Assembly (NCBI RefSeq): GCF_001885905.1
Contig: NZ_JXKM01000013.1
Location: forward strand, 1 to 64,000
From: Enterococcus devriesei
GTDB lineage: Bacteria; Bacillota; Bacilli; Lactobacillales; Enterococcaceae
DNA: 64,000 nt
Reading direction: 5' to 3'
Both the position numbers and the translations under genes were made by a program. Positions within the stretch are counted from its first letter, which is position 1; each line of letters opens with the position of its first letter. The notes beneath the pieces are model-generated. The model ran no database searches, was not told where the DNA came from, and worked only from the letters and a program-made list of their open reading frames with translations. Below are positions 50,674-61,230 of the stretch, one piece after another.

Positions 50674-51300
50674 ATGGAGCAGGTAATTAATTTTTTTAAT
50701 AGTGAAACGACCGAAAACATCGCGAAATATTTATTGGGGATGTACTTGGAGCATGAGACGCCTGAAGGAAAATTGGGCGGCTACATTGTTGATTGTGAAG
50801 CGTATCTGGGACCAGATGATTTGGCTGCGCATAGTTACGGGATGCGCAATACACCACGAGTGCGAGCGATGTACGAAAAGCCCGGCACGATTTATTTATA
50901 CACGATGCACACGCATTTGATTTTGAATATGATCACACAGCCTGAAGGGATGCCACAAGGAGTGATGATCCGGGGCATTGAACCGGTAGCCGGCATCGAA
51001 GGGATGATCGCCAATCGGCATGGTCGAAGTGGTGCTGCGCTTTCGGATGGGCCGGGGAAATTAGTTGAGGCACTAGGTATCAGCCGCGAGTTGTATGGTG
51101 AGTCGATTTTTTCTAGCTCTTTGCATCTTGTTCCGGAAAAACGGCGGGTACCGAAAACAATCGACGCGCTGCCTCGTATCGGCATTCCGAATAAAGGGAT
51201 TTGGACCGAGCGGCCGTTACGATTTGTAGTTCATGGTAATCCTTACATAACGAATCAGCGTAAAGCTTTAATAGAAGAAAATAATGGATGGAGGAAATAA
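50674..51300 (+). CDS. mpg: 3-methyladenine DNA glycosylase (AAG/MPG family)
   Basis: A 208-residue base-excision repair enzyme that removes alkylated purines. Typical AAG blocks are GYIVDCEAYLGPDDLAAHS with the catalytic Glu, NTPRVRAMYEKPGTIYLYT, and MIRGIEPVAG. NKGIWTERPLRFVV is near the C-terminus. I choose ATG 50674 with AAGGTGAG before it; ATG 50656 would add six residues. The region upstream is filled by the tandem repeat. The DUF3013 gene follows two bases after the stop, so mpg leads a chain of closely packed genes. Confidence 0.9.
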   Translation: MEQVINFFNSETTENIAKYLLGMYLEHETPEGKLGGYIVDCEAYLGPDDLAAHSYGMRNTPRVRAMYEKPGTIYLYTMHTHLILNMITQPEGMPQGVMIRGIEPVAGIEGMIANRHGRSGAALSDGPGKLVEALGISRELYGESIFSSSLHLVPEKRRVPKTIDALPRIGIPNKGIWTERPLRFVVHGNPYITNQRKALIEENNGWRK

Positions 51301-51302
51301 GT

Positions 51303-51779
51303 ATGGCGAAAGAGACTATGGTTACTTATTTAGATAATTATTTAAACAAAAAAATTCCTGATTATGAATTGGCGTTGGATTGGGATACCCGCAATCACAG
51401 CTTTGAGATCGCGTTTCGGATTTATGGCGAAAATAAAGGGCAGATTGAAATTGATGACGCGGATGGCGTGGCTTCAGAAGAAGAGATCATTGAATTTGAG
51501 GATGCGATTTTATTGGTCGATCCTGATAAATCGAAGTATGATGCTGAGGATTATTTGGCAGTGATTCCTTACGAAGGTAAAAAAGGGATGAAGAAAAATG
51601 AATTAACGGCGGTCGTGGATTACTTGAAAGACGTGATTGATGACGGGCAAAGTGATTTATTAGATTTTCTTGCAGATGACAGCGATGAAGCCGTTTTTGA
51701 AATGAATTGGGATGATGCAGTCTTTAAGGCATCCATTAAACCAAGTGACAGTAGCTATCTATCCTATCCAAGTTATTAA
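51303..51779 (+). CDS. DUF3013 family protein
   Basis: A 158-residue, very acidic cytoplasmic protein. It begins AKETMVTYLDNYLNKKI and has ALDWDTRNHSFEIAFRIYGE and DDADGV typical of DUF3013 in Streptococcus and Enterococcus, where it often precedes prmA, as here. No catalytic motif is evident. GGAGG precedes ATG 51303, which is placed three codons after the mpg stop region. Function unknown. Confidence 0.85.
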   Translation: MAKETMVTYLDNYLNKKIPDYELALDWDTRNHSFEIAFRIYGENKGQIEIDDADGVASEEEIIEFEDAILLVDPDKSKYDAEDYLAVIPYEGKKGMKKNELTAVVDYLKDVIDDGQSDLLDFLADDSDEAVFEMNWDDAVFKASIKPSDSSYLSYPSY

Positions 51780-51793
51780 AAGGGGCGAAAATT

Positions 51794-52741
51794 ATGAAAT
51801 GGAATGAAGTCAAAGTAACAACGGAAAGCGAGGCGGTAGAAGCTGTCTCGAATATTTTGATGGAGGCGGGGGCTTCGGGAGTCGCGATTGAAGACGCGCT
51901 GGACTTCGAAAATTATCAAGCGGATCAATATGGTGAACTATTAGATAAAGAAACGTTTTCTAGCTTGGCTGAAGGAGCAGTCGTGATGGCTTATTTTCCT
52001 GAAACGATTTTTTTACCGGAAATTTTGCCTTTCATCAAAGACAGTATCGCCAAGTTGCCAGAATTTGGGCTGAATATCGGAAAAAATCTGGTGGCAGTCA
52101 GCGAAGTGGAAGAAAGCGACTGGGCGACTGCCTGGAAAAAATATTATCATCCTGTTCGTGTGACGCGTTATTTGACGATCGTACCAAGCTGGGAGAAATA
52201 TGAAGCGCAACATGAGGATGAAAAAATAATTACCTTAGACCCTGGCATGGCTTTTGGAACGGGGACGCACCCAACAACCAATCTAACCTTGCAAGCGCTA
52301 GAAACTGTTTTGCGTGGTGGCGAAACTGTTTTGGATGTCGGCACGGGTTCAGGTGTTTTGAGTATTGCCAGCTCCCTTTATGGAGCGAAGGAGATTCATG
52401 CCTATGATTTAGACGAGGTGGCGGTTCGTTCCGCACAAGAAAATGTCGATTTGAATGCTAATACTGAAAACATTCACGTGTCGGCTAATGATTTGCTGGT
52501 TGGCGTAGAGCAAGAAGCAGATGTGATCGTGGCGAATATTTTGGCGGATATCATCGTATTGATGATCGAAGACGCGTGGCGTTTGTTGAAAGCGGATGGG
52601 AAATTGATTGTCTCAGGCATCATTGAAGATAAAAAAGACATGGTACTAGAAGCCATGTACGCCCAAGGTTTTGAAGTCGACCGTATCTTCCAACAAAAAG
52701 ATTGGTTCGCGATTATTTTACAGAAGCCAGAGGAAGACTAA
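51794..52741 (+). CDS. prmA: Ribosomal protein L11 methyltransferase
   Basis: A 315-residue SAM-dependent enzyme that trimethylates L11. The N-terminal substrate-recruiting domain begins MKWNEVKVTTESEAVEAVSN. The methyltransferase domain has DPGMAFGTGTHPTT, motif I VLDVGTGSGVLSI and the catalytic-region block VANILADIIV (NIL). AGGGGCG precedes the ATG. rsmE follows one base after the stop, so the two ribosome-modifying genes are coupled. Confidence 0.95.
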   Translation: MKWNEVKVTTESEAVEAVSNILMEAGASGVAIEDALDFENYQADQYGELLDKETFSSLAEGAVVMAYFPETIFLPEILPFIKDSIAKLPEFGLNIGKNLVAVSEVEESDWATAWKKYYHPVRVTRYLTIVPSWEKYEAQHEDEKIITLDPGMAFGTGTHPTTNLTLQALETVLRGGETVLDVGTGSGVLSIASSLYGAKEIHAYDLDEVAVRSAQENVDLNANTENIHVSANDLLVGVEQEADVIVANILADIIVLMIEDAWRLLKADGKLIVSGIIEDKKDMVLEAMYAQGFEVDRIFQQKDWFAIILQKPEED

Positions 52742-52742
52742 G

Positions 52743-53486
52743 ATGCAGCGCTATTTTATTGATCAAGCCTACCAACCAACGGTAGAACTTAGTGGTGAAG
52801 CACATCATCATATGGCACGAGTAATGCGGATGGCTGTCGATGATGAAGTGTTTCTCGTTTTTACGGATCAAACGGCGATCAAAGCCAAAATCACCGGGAT
52901 TGACAGTGAGAAAGTCGTGCTAACCGAAGTGGAAAAAGAAAGTTTGCAACGAGAATTGCCGATTGACATCACCATTGCCAGTGGCTTTCCGAAAGGCGAG
53001 AAGCTGGAGTTGATCGTTCAAAAAGGGACAGAATTAGGAGCGCATCAGTTTATTGCTTTTCCTGGCGAAAGTTCAGTTGCAAAGTGGGATGCCAAGAAGC
53101 AGCAGAAAAAACAGCAGCGTTTAAATAAGATTGCCCAAGAAGCGGCGGAACAATCCCATCGCCAAGCGTTGCCGATTGTCCAATTTGCTTCGGAAAAAGA
53201 ATTGATCGCTCGTTTTTCTGACTATGATACGGTCTTGATCGCCTATGAAGAATCCGCGAAGCAAGGGGAGCAAGCCCAATTGGTTCAAACTTTCCAGCAA
53301 TTAACAGCCGGTCAAAAATTATTGGTCGTTTTTGGGCCAGAGGGTGGTTTGACCCCGAAAGAAATCGAACTTTTTCAAGGGGCGGGCGCAAAATTATGCG
53401 GCTTAGGGCCACGGATTTTACGAACAGAGACGGCACCGTTTTATCTTTTGAGCGCCGCTAGTTTCTATTATGAGCTGCAGCACTGA
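52743..53486 (+). CDS. rsmE: 16S rRNA m3U1498 methyltransferase
   Basis: A 247-residue SPOUT-class (knotted) methyltransferase for U1498 in 16S rRNA. It starts MQRYFIDQAYQPT and has GEAHHHMARVMRM, then the knot signatures VFGPEGGLTPKEIELF and LGPRILRTETAPFYLLSA. GAGGAAG lies before ATG 52743, next to the prmA stop. The longer ORF in the same frame overlaps prmA and has no site. Confidence 0.95.
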   Translation: MQRYFIDQAYQPTVELSGEAHHHMARVMRMAVDDEVFLVFTDQTAIKAKITGIDSEKVVLTEVEKESLQRELPIDITIASGFPKGEKLELIVQKGTELGAHQFIAFPGESSVAKWDAKKQQKKQQRLNKIAQEAAEQSHRQALPIVQFASEKELIARFSDYDTVLIAYEESAKQGEQAQLVQTFQQLTAGQKLLVVFGPEGGLTPKEIELFQGAGAKLCGLGPRILRTETAPFYLLSAASFYYELQH

Positions 53487-53491
53487 TTTAA

Positions 53492-53520
53492 TTGAAAAAG
53501 CCTACTAGAGTTTGTATAAT
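53492..53520 (+). promoter_or_regulatory. Promoter of rel
   Basis: TTGAAA (53492-53497) and TATAAT (53515-53520) with 17-base spacing, immediately after rsmE. The rel gene can thus be transcribed on its own. A 60-base leader with AGCAGCAG/CTGTTGCT pairing follows. Confidence 0.75.
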
Positions 53521-53583
53521 AAGAGCAATCATTTTCAGCAAGAGCAGCAGTCTGTTGCTTACTAATTAAAGGGGGAACGTCAC

Positions 53584-55791
53584 ATGGCAAAAGAAGTTGA
53601 GTTGACTGGTCCTGACGTCATTAGGATGGTCAGTACCTACATGGGAAAAGAGCACGTGGCGTTTGTCCAAAAGGCTTACGACTTTGCTTATGAAGCCCAT
53701 AAGCCTCAGATCCGTAAATCGGGCGAGCCTTACATTATTCATCCGATTCAAGTCGCCGGGATCTTGGCAGATTTACATATGGATCCTCACACGGTTGCCA
53801 CCGGATTCTTGCATGATGTGGTGGAAGACACGCCAGTAACCTTAGAAGATTTAAAAGTTGAATTTGGCGAAGACGTCGCTTCATTAGTTGACGGCGTAAC
53901 CAAATTAGGGAAGATCAAATATAAATCTCATGAGGAACAATTAGCGGAGAATCATCGGAAAATGTTATTGGCGATGGCGCAAGACCTGCGGGTGATCATG
54001 GTCAAGCTAGCTGACCGCTTGCACAATATGCGGACGCTAAAATATTTACGTGATGACAAACAGCGTCGAATCGCGCGGGAAACATTGGAAATCTATGCAC
54101 CATTAGCTGATCGTTTAGGGATGAGCCGGATCAAGTGGGAATTGGAAGATACTGCCTTACGCTATTTGAATCCGAAACAATATTATCGGATCGTTCATTT
54201 GATGCGCAGCAAACGGGATGAACGGGAAGGTTTCGTTGAAGAAGCGGTGGATGAGATCAAGGAAGCCACGAAAGAGTTAGGGATCGAAGGCGATATTTAT
54301 GGTCGCCCGAAACATATTTATTCGATTTATCGCAAGATGCGAGATCAGAAGAAACAATTCGATGAAATTTATGACCTGTTAGCGATTCGAGTGATCGTAG
54401 ATTCCATCAAAGACTGTTACGCGGTACTTGGTGCGATCCATACTAAATGGAAACCAATGCCTGGTCGTTTCAAAGATTATATCGCGATGCCAAAAGCCAA
54501 TATGTATCAGTCGCTCCATACGACGATCATTGGTCCTAGCGGCAATCCGGTCGAGGTCCAAATTCGAACTCACGAAATGCATCAGATCGCTGAGTTCGGG
54601 GTTGCGGCTCACTGGGCTTATAAAGAAGGCAAGACCGATAAAACGGAGGAAACGCAAGACAACCGACAGTTGGATTGGTTCCGGGAAATCATTGAGCTGC
54701 AAGATGAAAGCTACGATGCTTCCGAATTTATGGAAAGTGTCAAAGGCGATATTTTCAGTGATAAGGTTTACGTTTTCACACCAAAAGGCGATGTGACCGA
54801 ATTGCCGAAAGGCTCTGGTCCGTTAGACTTTGCTTACAGCATTCATACCGATGTGGGTAATAAAACCACTGGAGCAAAAGTCAACGGTAAAATGGTGCAG
54901 CTGGATTACAAATTAAAAAATGGCGACATCATCGAGATCATGACTTCAGCCAATTCCTTTGGTCCCAGCCGAGACTGGTTGAATCTAGTAAAGACTAGCA
55001 AAGCCAAAAATAAAATTAAACGCTTCTTTAAAACCCAGGATCGTGATGAAAATGTGACCAAGGGCCACGATGCGGTGGTGAAATGTATCAACGATCTTGG
55101 CTTCATACCGAAGGAAATGCTGACGAAAGACAAACTGTCCGATGTGTTAGACAAATTCAATTTCCATAGTGAAGAAGATTTATATGCGGCAATTGGTTTT
55201 GGTGAGATTAGCGCGCTGACTTTTGCCAATCGCTTGACGGAAAAAGAGCGTCGCGAACAAATGAAGCAAAAGCAACGTGACGCCGTAGATGAAATGGTTA
55301 ACAGTCCGAAAGAACCAGAAAAAATCAAGGTTCGGCATGAAGGCGGCATCGTGATTCAAGGGATCGAAAATCTTTTGATTCGCATCAGCCATTGTTGTAA
55401 TCCGGTTCCCGGGGATGATATTGTCGGCTATATTACTAAAGGCCGCGGCATTTCAATCCATCGGGCTGATTGTCCAAATATTACGAAGCAAAAGGACATC
55501 CAACAACGCTTGATCGAAGTAGAATGGGAAGATACGACGAATTCTGTTCAGGAATACAATGCAGACTTAGAAGTGTATGGGTTCAATCGTGATGGACTGT
55601 TGAATGATGTCTTGAACATCGTCAGCGGCATGACAAAAAAATTAGTTAGTGTCGAAGCGAAGCCAACCAAAGATCGGCTGGCAGTCATTAATTTGACCTT
55701 TAAAATCCAAAATTTGAATCATTTGTACTCAATCGTCGATAAAATCAAAACCGTTCCCGACGTTTACAGCGTGAAGCGGACCAAAGGTTAA
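53584..55791 (+). CDS. rel: Bifunctional (p)ppGpp synthetase/hydrolase (long RSH)
   Basis: A 735-residue stringent-response enzyme. The N-terminal HD hydrolase has [15 protein letters not shown] and [10 protein letters not shown]. The synthetase has [25 protein letters not shown] domain ([20 protein letters not shown]) follows, then the conserved Cys region [23 protein letters not shown] and a C-terminal ACT domain. Both catalytic domains keep their key residues, so it should both make and degrade (p)ppGpp. GGGGG precedes the ATG. dtd follows after 35 bases, an arrangement conserved in Firmicutes. Confidence 0.96.
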   Translation: MAKEVELTGPDVIRMVSTYMGKEHVAFVQKAYDFAYEAHKPQIRKSGEPYIIHPIQVAGILADLHMDPHTVATGFLHDVVEDTPVTLEDLKVEFGEDVASLVDGVTKLGKIKYKSHEEQLAENHRKMLLAMAQDLRVIMVKLADRLHNMRTLKYLRDDKQRRIARETLEIYAPLADRLGMSRIKWELEDTALRYLNPKQYYRIVHLMRSKRDEREGFVEEAVDEIKEATKELGIEGDIYGRPKHIYSIYRKMRDQKKQFDEIYDLLAIRVIVDSIKDCYAVLGAIHTKWKPMPGRFKDYIAMPKANMYQSLHTTIIGPSGNPVEVQIRTHEMHQIAEFGVAAHWAYKEGKTDKTEETQDNRQLDWFREIIELQDESYDASEFMESVKGDIFSDKVYVFTPKGDVTELPKGSGPLDFAYSIHTDVGNKTTGAKVNGKMVQLDYKLKNGDIIEIMTSANSFGPSRDWLNLVKTSKAKNKIKRFFKTQDRDENVTKGHDAVVKCINDLGFIPKEMLTKDKLSDVLDKFNFHSEEDLYAAIGFGEISALTFANRLTEKERREQMKQKQRDAVDEMVNSPKEPEKIKVRHEGGIVIQGIENLLIRISHCCNPVPGDDIVGYITKGRGISIHRADCPNITKQKDIQQRLIEVEWEDTTNSVQEYNADLEVYGFNRDGLLNDVLNIVSGMTKKLVSVEAKPTKDRLAVINLTFKIQNLNHLYSIVDKIKTVPDVYSVKRTKG

Positions 55792-55826
55792 GCATCCTAA
55801 CTAGAAAAATTTGCAGGAGGTTTTTT

Positions 55827-56273
55827 ATGCGAGCAGTCATTCAACGGGTCAGTCAAGCAAGTGTCACCATTGATGAGCAAGTGATTGGTCAGATCGAGCG
55901 GGGCTTTATGATCTTACTGGGGATTCATGAGGAAGACACGCAAACAGACGCGGATTATTTGATTCGCAAAATTCCGTTATTGCGGGTCTTTGAAGATCCG
56001 GAAGGCAAAATGAATCAGTCGCTGCAAGACATTGGCGGAAGTATCTTGAGTGTGTCGCAGTTTACGTTGTATGCCGATACTAAAAAAGGCAATCGCCCAA
56101 GTTTTATTAAAGCGGCGCGACCAGAAACGGCGATTCCTTTGTATGAGTACTTCAATGAGGGCTTACGCCAAGCGGGACTAACTGTGGAGACTGGGGAATT
56201 CGGCGGCGACATGGACGTTGCGCTAGTCAATGACGGTCCTGTGACGATTCTTTTTGACACACGGGATAAATAA
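55827..56273 (+). CDS. dtd: D-aminoacyl-tRNA deacylase
   Basis: A 148-residue homodimeric proofreading enzyme that frees tRNA from D-amino acids. It begins [13 protein letters not shown], has the [17 protein letters not shown] active-site block and the cis-dipeptide motif VNDGPVTI near the end. AGGAGG precedes the ATG. It is probably co-transcribed with rel and ends at a terminator. Confidence 0.97.
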   Translation: MRAVIQRVSQASVTIDEQVIGQIERGFMILLGIHEEDTQTDADYLIRKIPLLRVFEDPEGKMNQSLQDIGGSILSVSQFTLYADTKKGNRPSFIKAARPETAIPLYEYFNEGLRQAGLTVETGEFGGDMDVALVNDGPVTILFDTRDK

Positions 56274-56279
56274 CGAACG

Positions 56280-56316
56280 AAGGACAAAAATCTACGGGTT
56301 TTTGTCCTTTTTTTCT
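56280..56316 (+). terminator. Terminator after dtd
   Basis: AAGGACAAAAATC pairs with GGTTTTTGTCCTT around a short loop and runs into seven T residues. Confidence 0.88.
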
Positions 56317-56377
56317 ATCCTTCCAGCAAAAAATAAGGGATAATTAAACCAATGATTGAACATTGAGAGGAGAATAT

Positions 56378-57760
56378 ATGGAGACACGAACTGAACGAGA
56401 TTCAATGGGGCCAATCGAAGTTCCGAAGGCAGCGTGGTGGGGAGCGCAAACTGAACGGAGTCGTCAAAATTTTAAGATTGGTGGGGAGAAAATGCCACCA
56501 GAATTGCTACAGGCTTTAGTTTTAGTGAAAAAAATGGCAGCGATTGCGAACCAACGAACGGGCAAACTTGAGGCCGAAAAAGCCTTAGCGATTCAAGAAG
56601 CGGCTGACTTACTGTTACAAGGCGAGAACTGGCAAGAGTTTCCCTTAGTTGTCTGGCAAACTGGCAGTGGAACCCAAAGCAATATGAATACCAATGAAGT
56701 GCTGGCTTATCTAGCTAGTCAAAAGGATTTGGCGGTTCATCCAAATGACGATGTGAATATGTCACAAAGTTCCAACGATGTGTTTCCAACAGCGATCCAT
56801 CTAGCGGGAACATTGGCAATCGAAAAAAAATTATTGCCGGCGTTGCATGAGATGATCGGCATTTTAGAAGAGTTAGAAGAAGTTAACCAAGACGTGATCA
56901 AGATCGGTCGGACCCATTTGCAGGACGCGACGCCAGTAACTTTTGGTCAAGAGATCAGCGGTTGGCGCGCTGCTTTGGAGCATAACGAAAATATGTTGAT
57001 CAATAGTTTGGCGGAATTGCGTCAATTGGCGATTGGCGGTACGGCGGTCGGGACCGGCTTGAATGCGTCGAAGGCCTATGAAGAAGCATTTATTGATGCG
57101 TTGAAGGAAGAGACGGGGATTCATTTTCTTAGTGAAGCCAATAAATTTCATGCTTTAGCTAATCGTGATGCGGTGGTGTTTGTCAGCGGAGCATTGAAAT
57201 CATTGGCGGCAAATGCCATGAAGATGGCCAATGATATTCGCTGGTTGGCTAGTGGTCCTCGCAGCGGATTAGGTGAGATCACGATCCCAGCCAATGAACC
57301 CGGCAGTTCGATTATGCCCGGCAAAGTCAATCCAACGCAATGCGAGGCTTTAGCAATGGTGGCGGTTCAAGTGATGGGAAATGACACAGCGATCGGAATC
57401 GCGGCGTCTCAAGGAAATTTTGAATTAAATGTCTATTTGCCTTTGATCGCTTTCGATTTATTACAAAGTATTCGCTTGTTGACGGATGCTTTGCAGTCGT
57501 TCAGTGAGAATTGCTTGAAAGGCTTGCGGGTCAATCAAGAACGGATGGCGGAATTAGTGGAGCAATCCTTAATGCTGGTAACGTCATTGAATAGCCACAT
57601 CGGTTATGATAAGGGTGCTGAGATCGCTAAGAAGGCCTATAACGAAGGCACGACCTTAAAAGCAGCGGCATTGACATTAGGCTATGTTACCGAAGAAGAA
57701 TATGATGCGTGGGTCAGACCAGAAAAAATGATCGGAGAGAGAGCAAATGACTATTTATGA
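56378..57760 (+). CDS. fumC: Class II fumarate hydratase
   Basis: A 460-residue enzyme of the fumarase/aspartase family that interconverts fumarate and malate. It starts [27 protein letters not shown] and has [31 protein letters not shown] and the family signature [16 protein letters not shown]. The signature and TERDSMG opening favour fumarase over aspartase. GAGAGGAG lies before ATG 56378. The last 14 bases overlap the malic enzyme start, so the pair forms one route from fumarate through malate to pyruvate. Confidence 0.94.
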   Translation: METRTERDSMGPIEVPKAAWWGAQTERSRQNFKIGGEKMPPELLQALVLVKKMAAIANQRTGKLEAEKALAIQEAADLLLQGENWQEFPLVVWQTGSGTQSNMNTNEVLAYLASQKDLAVHPNDDVNMSQSSNDVFPTAIHLAGTLAIEKKLLPALHEMIGILEELEEVNQDVIKIGRTHLQDATPVTFGQEISGWRAALEHNENMLINSLAELRQLAIGGTAVGTGLNASKAYEEAFIDALKEETGIHFLSEANKFHALANRDAVVFVSGALKSLAANAMKMANDIRWLASGPRSGLGEITIPANEPGSSIMPGKVNPTQCEALAMVAVQVMGNDTAIGIAASQGNFELNVYLPLIAFDLLQSIRLLTDALQSFSENCLKGLRVNQERMAELVEQSLMLVTSLNSHIGYDKGAEIAKKAYNEGTTLKAAALTLGYVTEEEYDAWVRPEKMIGERANDYL

Positions 57761-58919
57761 TGAAGCGTTGACCGCTCATGAAAAATGGCGCGGTAAAATC
57801 GAAGTAACCAGTAAAGCCAGAGTCCGTAACAAAGAGGACCTTTCATTGGCTTATACGCCGGGGGTGGCGGAACCTTGTCGCAAGATTGCTGAGAATAAAA
57901 ACAAAGCCTACGATTATACATGGAAAGGCAATAGTGTCGCAGTGGTGACGGACGGGACGGCGGTGTTGGGTTTAGGTGATATCGGACCTGAAGCAGCTTT
58001 ACCTGTGATGGAAGGAAAGGCCTTGCTGTTTAAAGAGTTTGCCGACATTGATGCGGTGCCGATTTGTTTAGACACGAAGGACCCACAAGAAATTATCCAG
58101 ATCGTCAAAGCAATCGCGCCGACTTTTGGCGGGATCAATCTCGAAGATATCAGCGCCCCGCGCTGTGTAGAAATCGAACGGGCATTGATCGAAGAGTTGA
58201 ATATCCCGGTCTTTCATGACGATCAGCATGGAACAGCGGTAGTAGTGACCGCCGCGTTGATCAACGCATTGAAATTAGTCAAAAAAGACCCCCAAGAGTT
58301 GAAAGTCGTTATTTCCGGAACCGGTGCTGCCGGCAGTGCGATCATTCATATGCTAGTGGACCTTGGTGTCAAAAATATTATTGCCTTCAATAAAGATGGT
58401 GCGTTGAATCAAGAAATGGAGAACGCGACTTTTGTAGAAAAAGAAATCTTGGAATTGATTACGCCAAAAGATTTCAGCGGGACGATGGCGGAAGCCTTTG
58501 TTGGTGCCGATGTGTTTGTTGGTGTTTCAGCTCCTAATTTAGTGACTAAAGAAATGGTGGCCTCCATGAATGAAGGAAATATCGTTTTTCCAATGGCCAA
58601 TCCTGAACCAGAGATCAGCTATCATGAAGCATTAGCTGGCGGTGCTGCTGTAGTCGGTACCGGGCGCTCGGATTATCCCAATCAAATCAATAATGTCCTG
58701 GCCTTTCCGGGCTTGTTCCGAGGGGCTTTCGCGGCGGAAGCGAAAAAGATTACACCAGGCATGCAGCTAGCTTGTGCTCACGCGATCGCCGATTCGATTC
58801 CTTATTCAGAACTAAGTTCGACCTACATTATCCCATCAGCCTTTGATGAAAATGTCGTGGATCTGATTACGATGAAAGTCGCTGCAGCTGCTAGAAAAGA
58901 TGGCGTGACTCGTTCGTAG
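57747..58919 (+). CDS. NAD(P)-dependent malic enzyme
   Basis: A 390-residue malic enzyme of the short bacterial type that decarboxylates malate to pyruvate. It has [44 protein letters not shown] and the nucleotide-binding [11 protein letters not shown]-terminal [13 protein letters not shown] is conserved. The cofactor (NAD or NADP) cannot be fixed here. Translation is coupled to fumC by a 14-base overlap, with GGAGAGAG upstream of the ATG. The regulator genes (maeKR type) that often accompany it are absent. Confidence 0.93.
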   Translation: MTIYDEALTAHEKWRGKIEVTSKARVRNKEDLSLAYTPGVAEPCRKIAENKNKAYDYTWKGNSVAVVTDGTAVLGLGDIGPEAALPVMEGKALLFKEFADIDAVPICLDTKDPQEIIQIVKAIAPTFGGINLEDISAPRCVEIERALIEELNIPVFHDDQHGTAVVVTAALINALKLVKKDPQELKVVISGTGAAGSAIIHMLVDLGVKNIIAFNKDGALNQEMENATFVEKEILELITPKDFSGTMAEAFVGADVFVGVSAPNLVTKEMVASMNEGNIVFPMANPEPEISYHEALAGGAAVVGTGRSDYPNQINNVLAFPGLFRGAFAAEAKKITPGMQLACAHAIADSIPYSELSSTYIIPSAFDENVVDLITMKVAAAARKDGVTRS

Positions 58920-59024
58920 AAACTTGATCTAGCAAGGGTGGAAAAGAGTTGCTATCGACATTTTCAAGATGACAGGCTACATTTAGCTGGAAATCAAATT
59001 CTGAAAATGATGAAGGTGAAGCGA

Positions 59025-59535
59025 ATGAAGATCAGTAAAAAATAAAAGAAGAACGCTTAAGTAAACAATGGACACAAGAACAATTAGCCAAAGAAATATT
59101 GGTTTCAAAACGAACGATCACGAACTGGGAGACGGGAAAAACAATTCCTGATATTGAAAGCGTGATTCGATTAGCAAAATTATTCCAGCTTTCCTTAGAT
59201 GATCTGATGTTAGAGGATTCGGCTGTTGTAAAAGAAATCCAGCGAAAAGAAAAAATCGCGAAGCTAACTGGAATCTATTATATTGGTCCAGTCTTGACTG
59301 GGATTATTTTAGTCGTCATGATGTATCTCCCGAATCCCAATAGTGAATGGATGTTAGGTCTTATTGCAGTAGCCTCTATGAGCAACTGTTGCCCCTTTAC
59401 TATTTTAAAGAGAAGTTGGGATTGCTAAAAGGAAAACCGAGTAAGGTTCAACGAGAGTTAAAGCAGATAAAAATCATTAGTGTGTGCATGATTGTACTGC
59501 TCAGTTTATTTATAGTCAGTTTGTATGTCATGTAG
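59025..59535 (+). pseudogene. HTH (XRE-type) regulator with membrane tail, frameshifted twice
   Basis: The ATG at 59025 follows AAGGTG. The frame KISKK soon meets TAA; adding one A to the A6 tract (59037-59042) gives KKIKEERLSKQWTQEQLAKE and joins a clean HTH region VSKRTITNWETGKTIPDIES. A second break near 59380 joins ...LIAVAS to YEQLLPLYYFKEKLGLLKGK in another frame, ending at 59535 after a TM segment (IISVCMIVLLSLFIVSLYVM). The intact parent would be a one-domain XRE regulator with two TM segments. Two independent breaks argue for real decay rather than a single read error. Confidence 0.8.
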
Positions 59536-59550
59536 AAAGGAATCTGTTGA

Positions 59551-59895
59551 ATGAGTAAAATTTTTGGAATGAGCTTTGCCAGTATTTATCCTCTGTATAT
59601 TAAGAAAGCCGAGCGAAAGGATCGGACAAAAGCCGAGGTTGATGAAATCATTTATTGGCTAACGGGTTATGATGAGACTTCGCTACAGAAACAAATTCAG
59701 CAGGAAGTCGATATGACGACGTTCTTTGCAGAGGCCCCGCAGATGAATGAAAAAGTCACCTTGATTAAAGGAATGATCTGCGGTTATCGAGTAGAGGATA
59801 TTGAAGATCCCTTGATGCAAAAAATTCGCTATCTTGATAAATTAGTCGATGAGTTGGCTAAAGGAAAAAAGATGGAGAAGATATTAAGAAAATAA
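59551..59895 (+). CDS. DUF2200 family protein
   Basis: A 114-residue cytoplasmic protein beginning [32 protein letters not shown], the typical DUF2200 start, with IYWLTGYDE in the middle and [14 protein letters not shown] near the end. The structure is helical and no catalytic motif is known. AAAGGAA precedes the ATG. It is 15 bases after the HTH pseudogene, so it may once have shared that transcript. Confidence 0.85.
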   Translation: MSKIFGMSFASIYPLYIKKAERKDRTKAEVDEIIYWLTGYDETSLQKQIQQEVDMTTFFAEAPQMNEKVTLIKGMICGYRVEDIEDPLMQKIRYLDKLVDELAKGKKMEKILRK

Positions 59896-59960
59896 ATTTG
59901 GTTTGAAGGGTCGAATAGACTTGGATGATAAATCGATAACGAAATAGCTAACGTTGTATT

Positions 59961-59992
59961 TAAGGCTGCGATAATAGGTCGTAGCCTTTTTG
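59961..59992 (+). terminator. Terminator after the DUF2200 gene
   Basis: AAGGCTGCGA pairs with TCGTAGCCTT around ATAATAGG and is followed by TTTTTGG. It is the main feature of the first half of the 387-base gap before the endolysin gene. Confidence 0.7.
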
Positions 59993-60072
59993 GTACAATT
60001 TGATACTATTTTGATCTAGTTAATGAGGGGCTATTAACTAGATAATTTATTGAATTGTGAGTGACAGCGTTT

Positions 60073-60105
60073 AGAAAAAAAGCCCCCAAAATTTTTGGAG
60101 GCTTA
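60073..60105 (-). terminator. Terminator of the endolysin gene
   Basis: On the minus strand AAGCCTCCAAAA pairs with TTTTGGGGGCTT and runs into seven T residues. It lies about 180 bases beyond the endolysin stop; the bases between are AT-rich with no gene seen. Confidence 0.8.
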
Positions 60106-60282
60106 GATAATTTTGTATGAGATTATATTTAATTTTTCGAAATGTCCAAAGTCTTTTTACATGGTTTGAAGCCACTATAAAGTGCGCAAAAGTGTGCGAT
60201 TTTGAGATTATGCAAAACCTATCTATTTGAAGAATATACAGACTTTAAAAAAACATAAAAATTAATATCTTCAAATAATTCT

Positions 60283-61230
60283 TTAAAATTTGAAAGATTT
60301 TACAGCAAATGCATTAGCACCGGTTTTCTTCACTTGATCTTCAATCTCTTTTCTTACAATCGGCGTATCAACATCATTGAATCCCTCGCCTTTTACTCGA
60401 ACATCCCAAGTTCCGTAAGAATTAGAATAACCATATGTTTGATCAGATAATAGGATATCTTTTAAAAAGTTACGTAGATGCGGCACCATTTGATCTGATT
60501 GTGCCTTTGTTAAGTTTCGACATTCGATTCGGGCGACTGTTTTATCCCCATTGACAATGGCGATATTTTGTTGCATATATCCAGGTTGATAGGTACGTAA
60601 CTCTTGTTGTGTTCGTGCAGTTGCTTCGCTAAGCTTTTTGTTCGTTGGGTTACAGGTGATAACCATCGTGTATCGACCATCGTTTTGCTTAGTCGCTTTC
60701 ACTTGATCTCGTAATAGTGTCCAACAATATTTTGTTTGAATCCAAGGAACCATTGTTTTGGCCTGATCATAGGAAATGTTATCAATCGCAATTCCATTTT
60801 TATTTCCGGGAGTTACTCCGCCTCCTTTTAAGCGATAGCAATAGGTAGGCGGTCCACCCATCCATCCCGAGGCTGCTGTTTCCCCAATCCCATTTAAAGG
60901 ATAGGTGCAGTGAATAATTTGGCTATTACTTAAAAAAACTCCTGTGTGACCATTGGCTCCGCCACTTCCCCCTTTCGGACCTGAAACGAAGATATCGCCT
61001 CTTTTCGCTTCGTTACGATTGATTAACTGCAATAGACCACCTTCTAACCTGTAGAGACTTTCTGTGTTTCCGATGGATGTTCCACCCGCTAAGAACCCTG
61101 CTTCTATCAAAGCAAAATATACTGCTGAACTGCAATCATAACTATTCGGCCCCAATCGATTAGTCATCGAATATGTTACCCTGCCTTGTCTTGCTTTAAA
61201 CCAATTAATTACTGATTCCGTGTTTGCCAT
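60283..61230 (-). CDS. Solitary phage-type endolysin (Amidase_5 / NlpC-P60-like) with duplicated C-terminal domain
   Basis: A 315-residue peptidoglycan hydrolase. The N-terminal half (about residues 1-145) has NRLGPNSYDCSSAVYFALIEAG with the catalytic Cys and GANGHTGVFLS with the His of the Amidase_5 papain-like fold, as in Dp-1 Pal-type lysins. A Gly-rich linker (LKGGGVTPGNKNG) leads to a C-terminal half that seems to be two related segments. QAKTMVPWIQTKYCWTLLRD and QSDQMVPHLRNFLKDILLSD begin the two, each followed by beta-strands and an Ala/Glu-rich helix. They probably form the cell-wall-binding module. GAGGAAC precedes the ATG at 61230. No holin, integrase or other phage gene is near, and the gene has its own terminator. 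Confidence 0.82.
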   Translation of the reverse strand: MANTESVINWFKARQGRVTYSMTNRLGPNSYDCSSAVYFALIEAGFLAGGTSIGNTESLYRLEGGLLQLINRNEAKRGDIFVSGPKGGSGGANGHTGVFLSNSQIIHCTYPLNGIGETAASGWMGGPPTYCYRLKGGGVTPGNKNGIAIDNISYDQAKTMVPWIQTKYCWTLLRDQVKATKQNDGRYTMVITCNPTNKKLSEATARTQQELRTYQPGYMQQNIAIVNGDKTVARIECRNLTKAQSDQMVPHLRNFLKDILLSDQTYGYSNSYGTWDVRVKGEGFNDVDTPIVRKEIEDQVKKTGANAFAVKSFKF

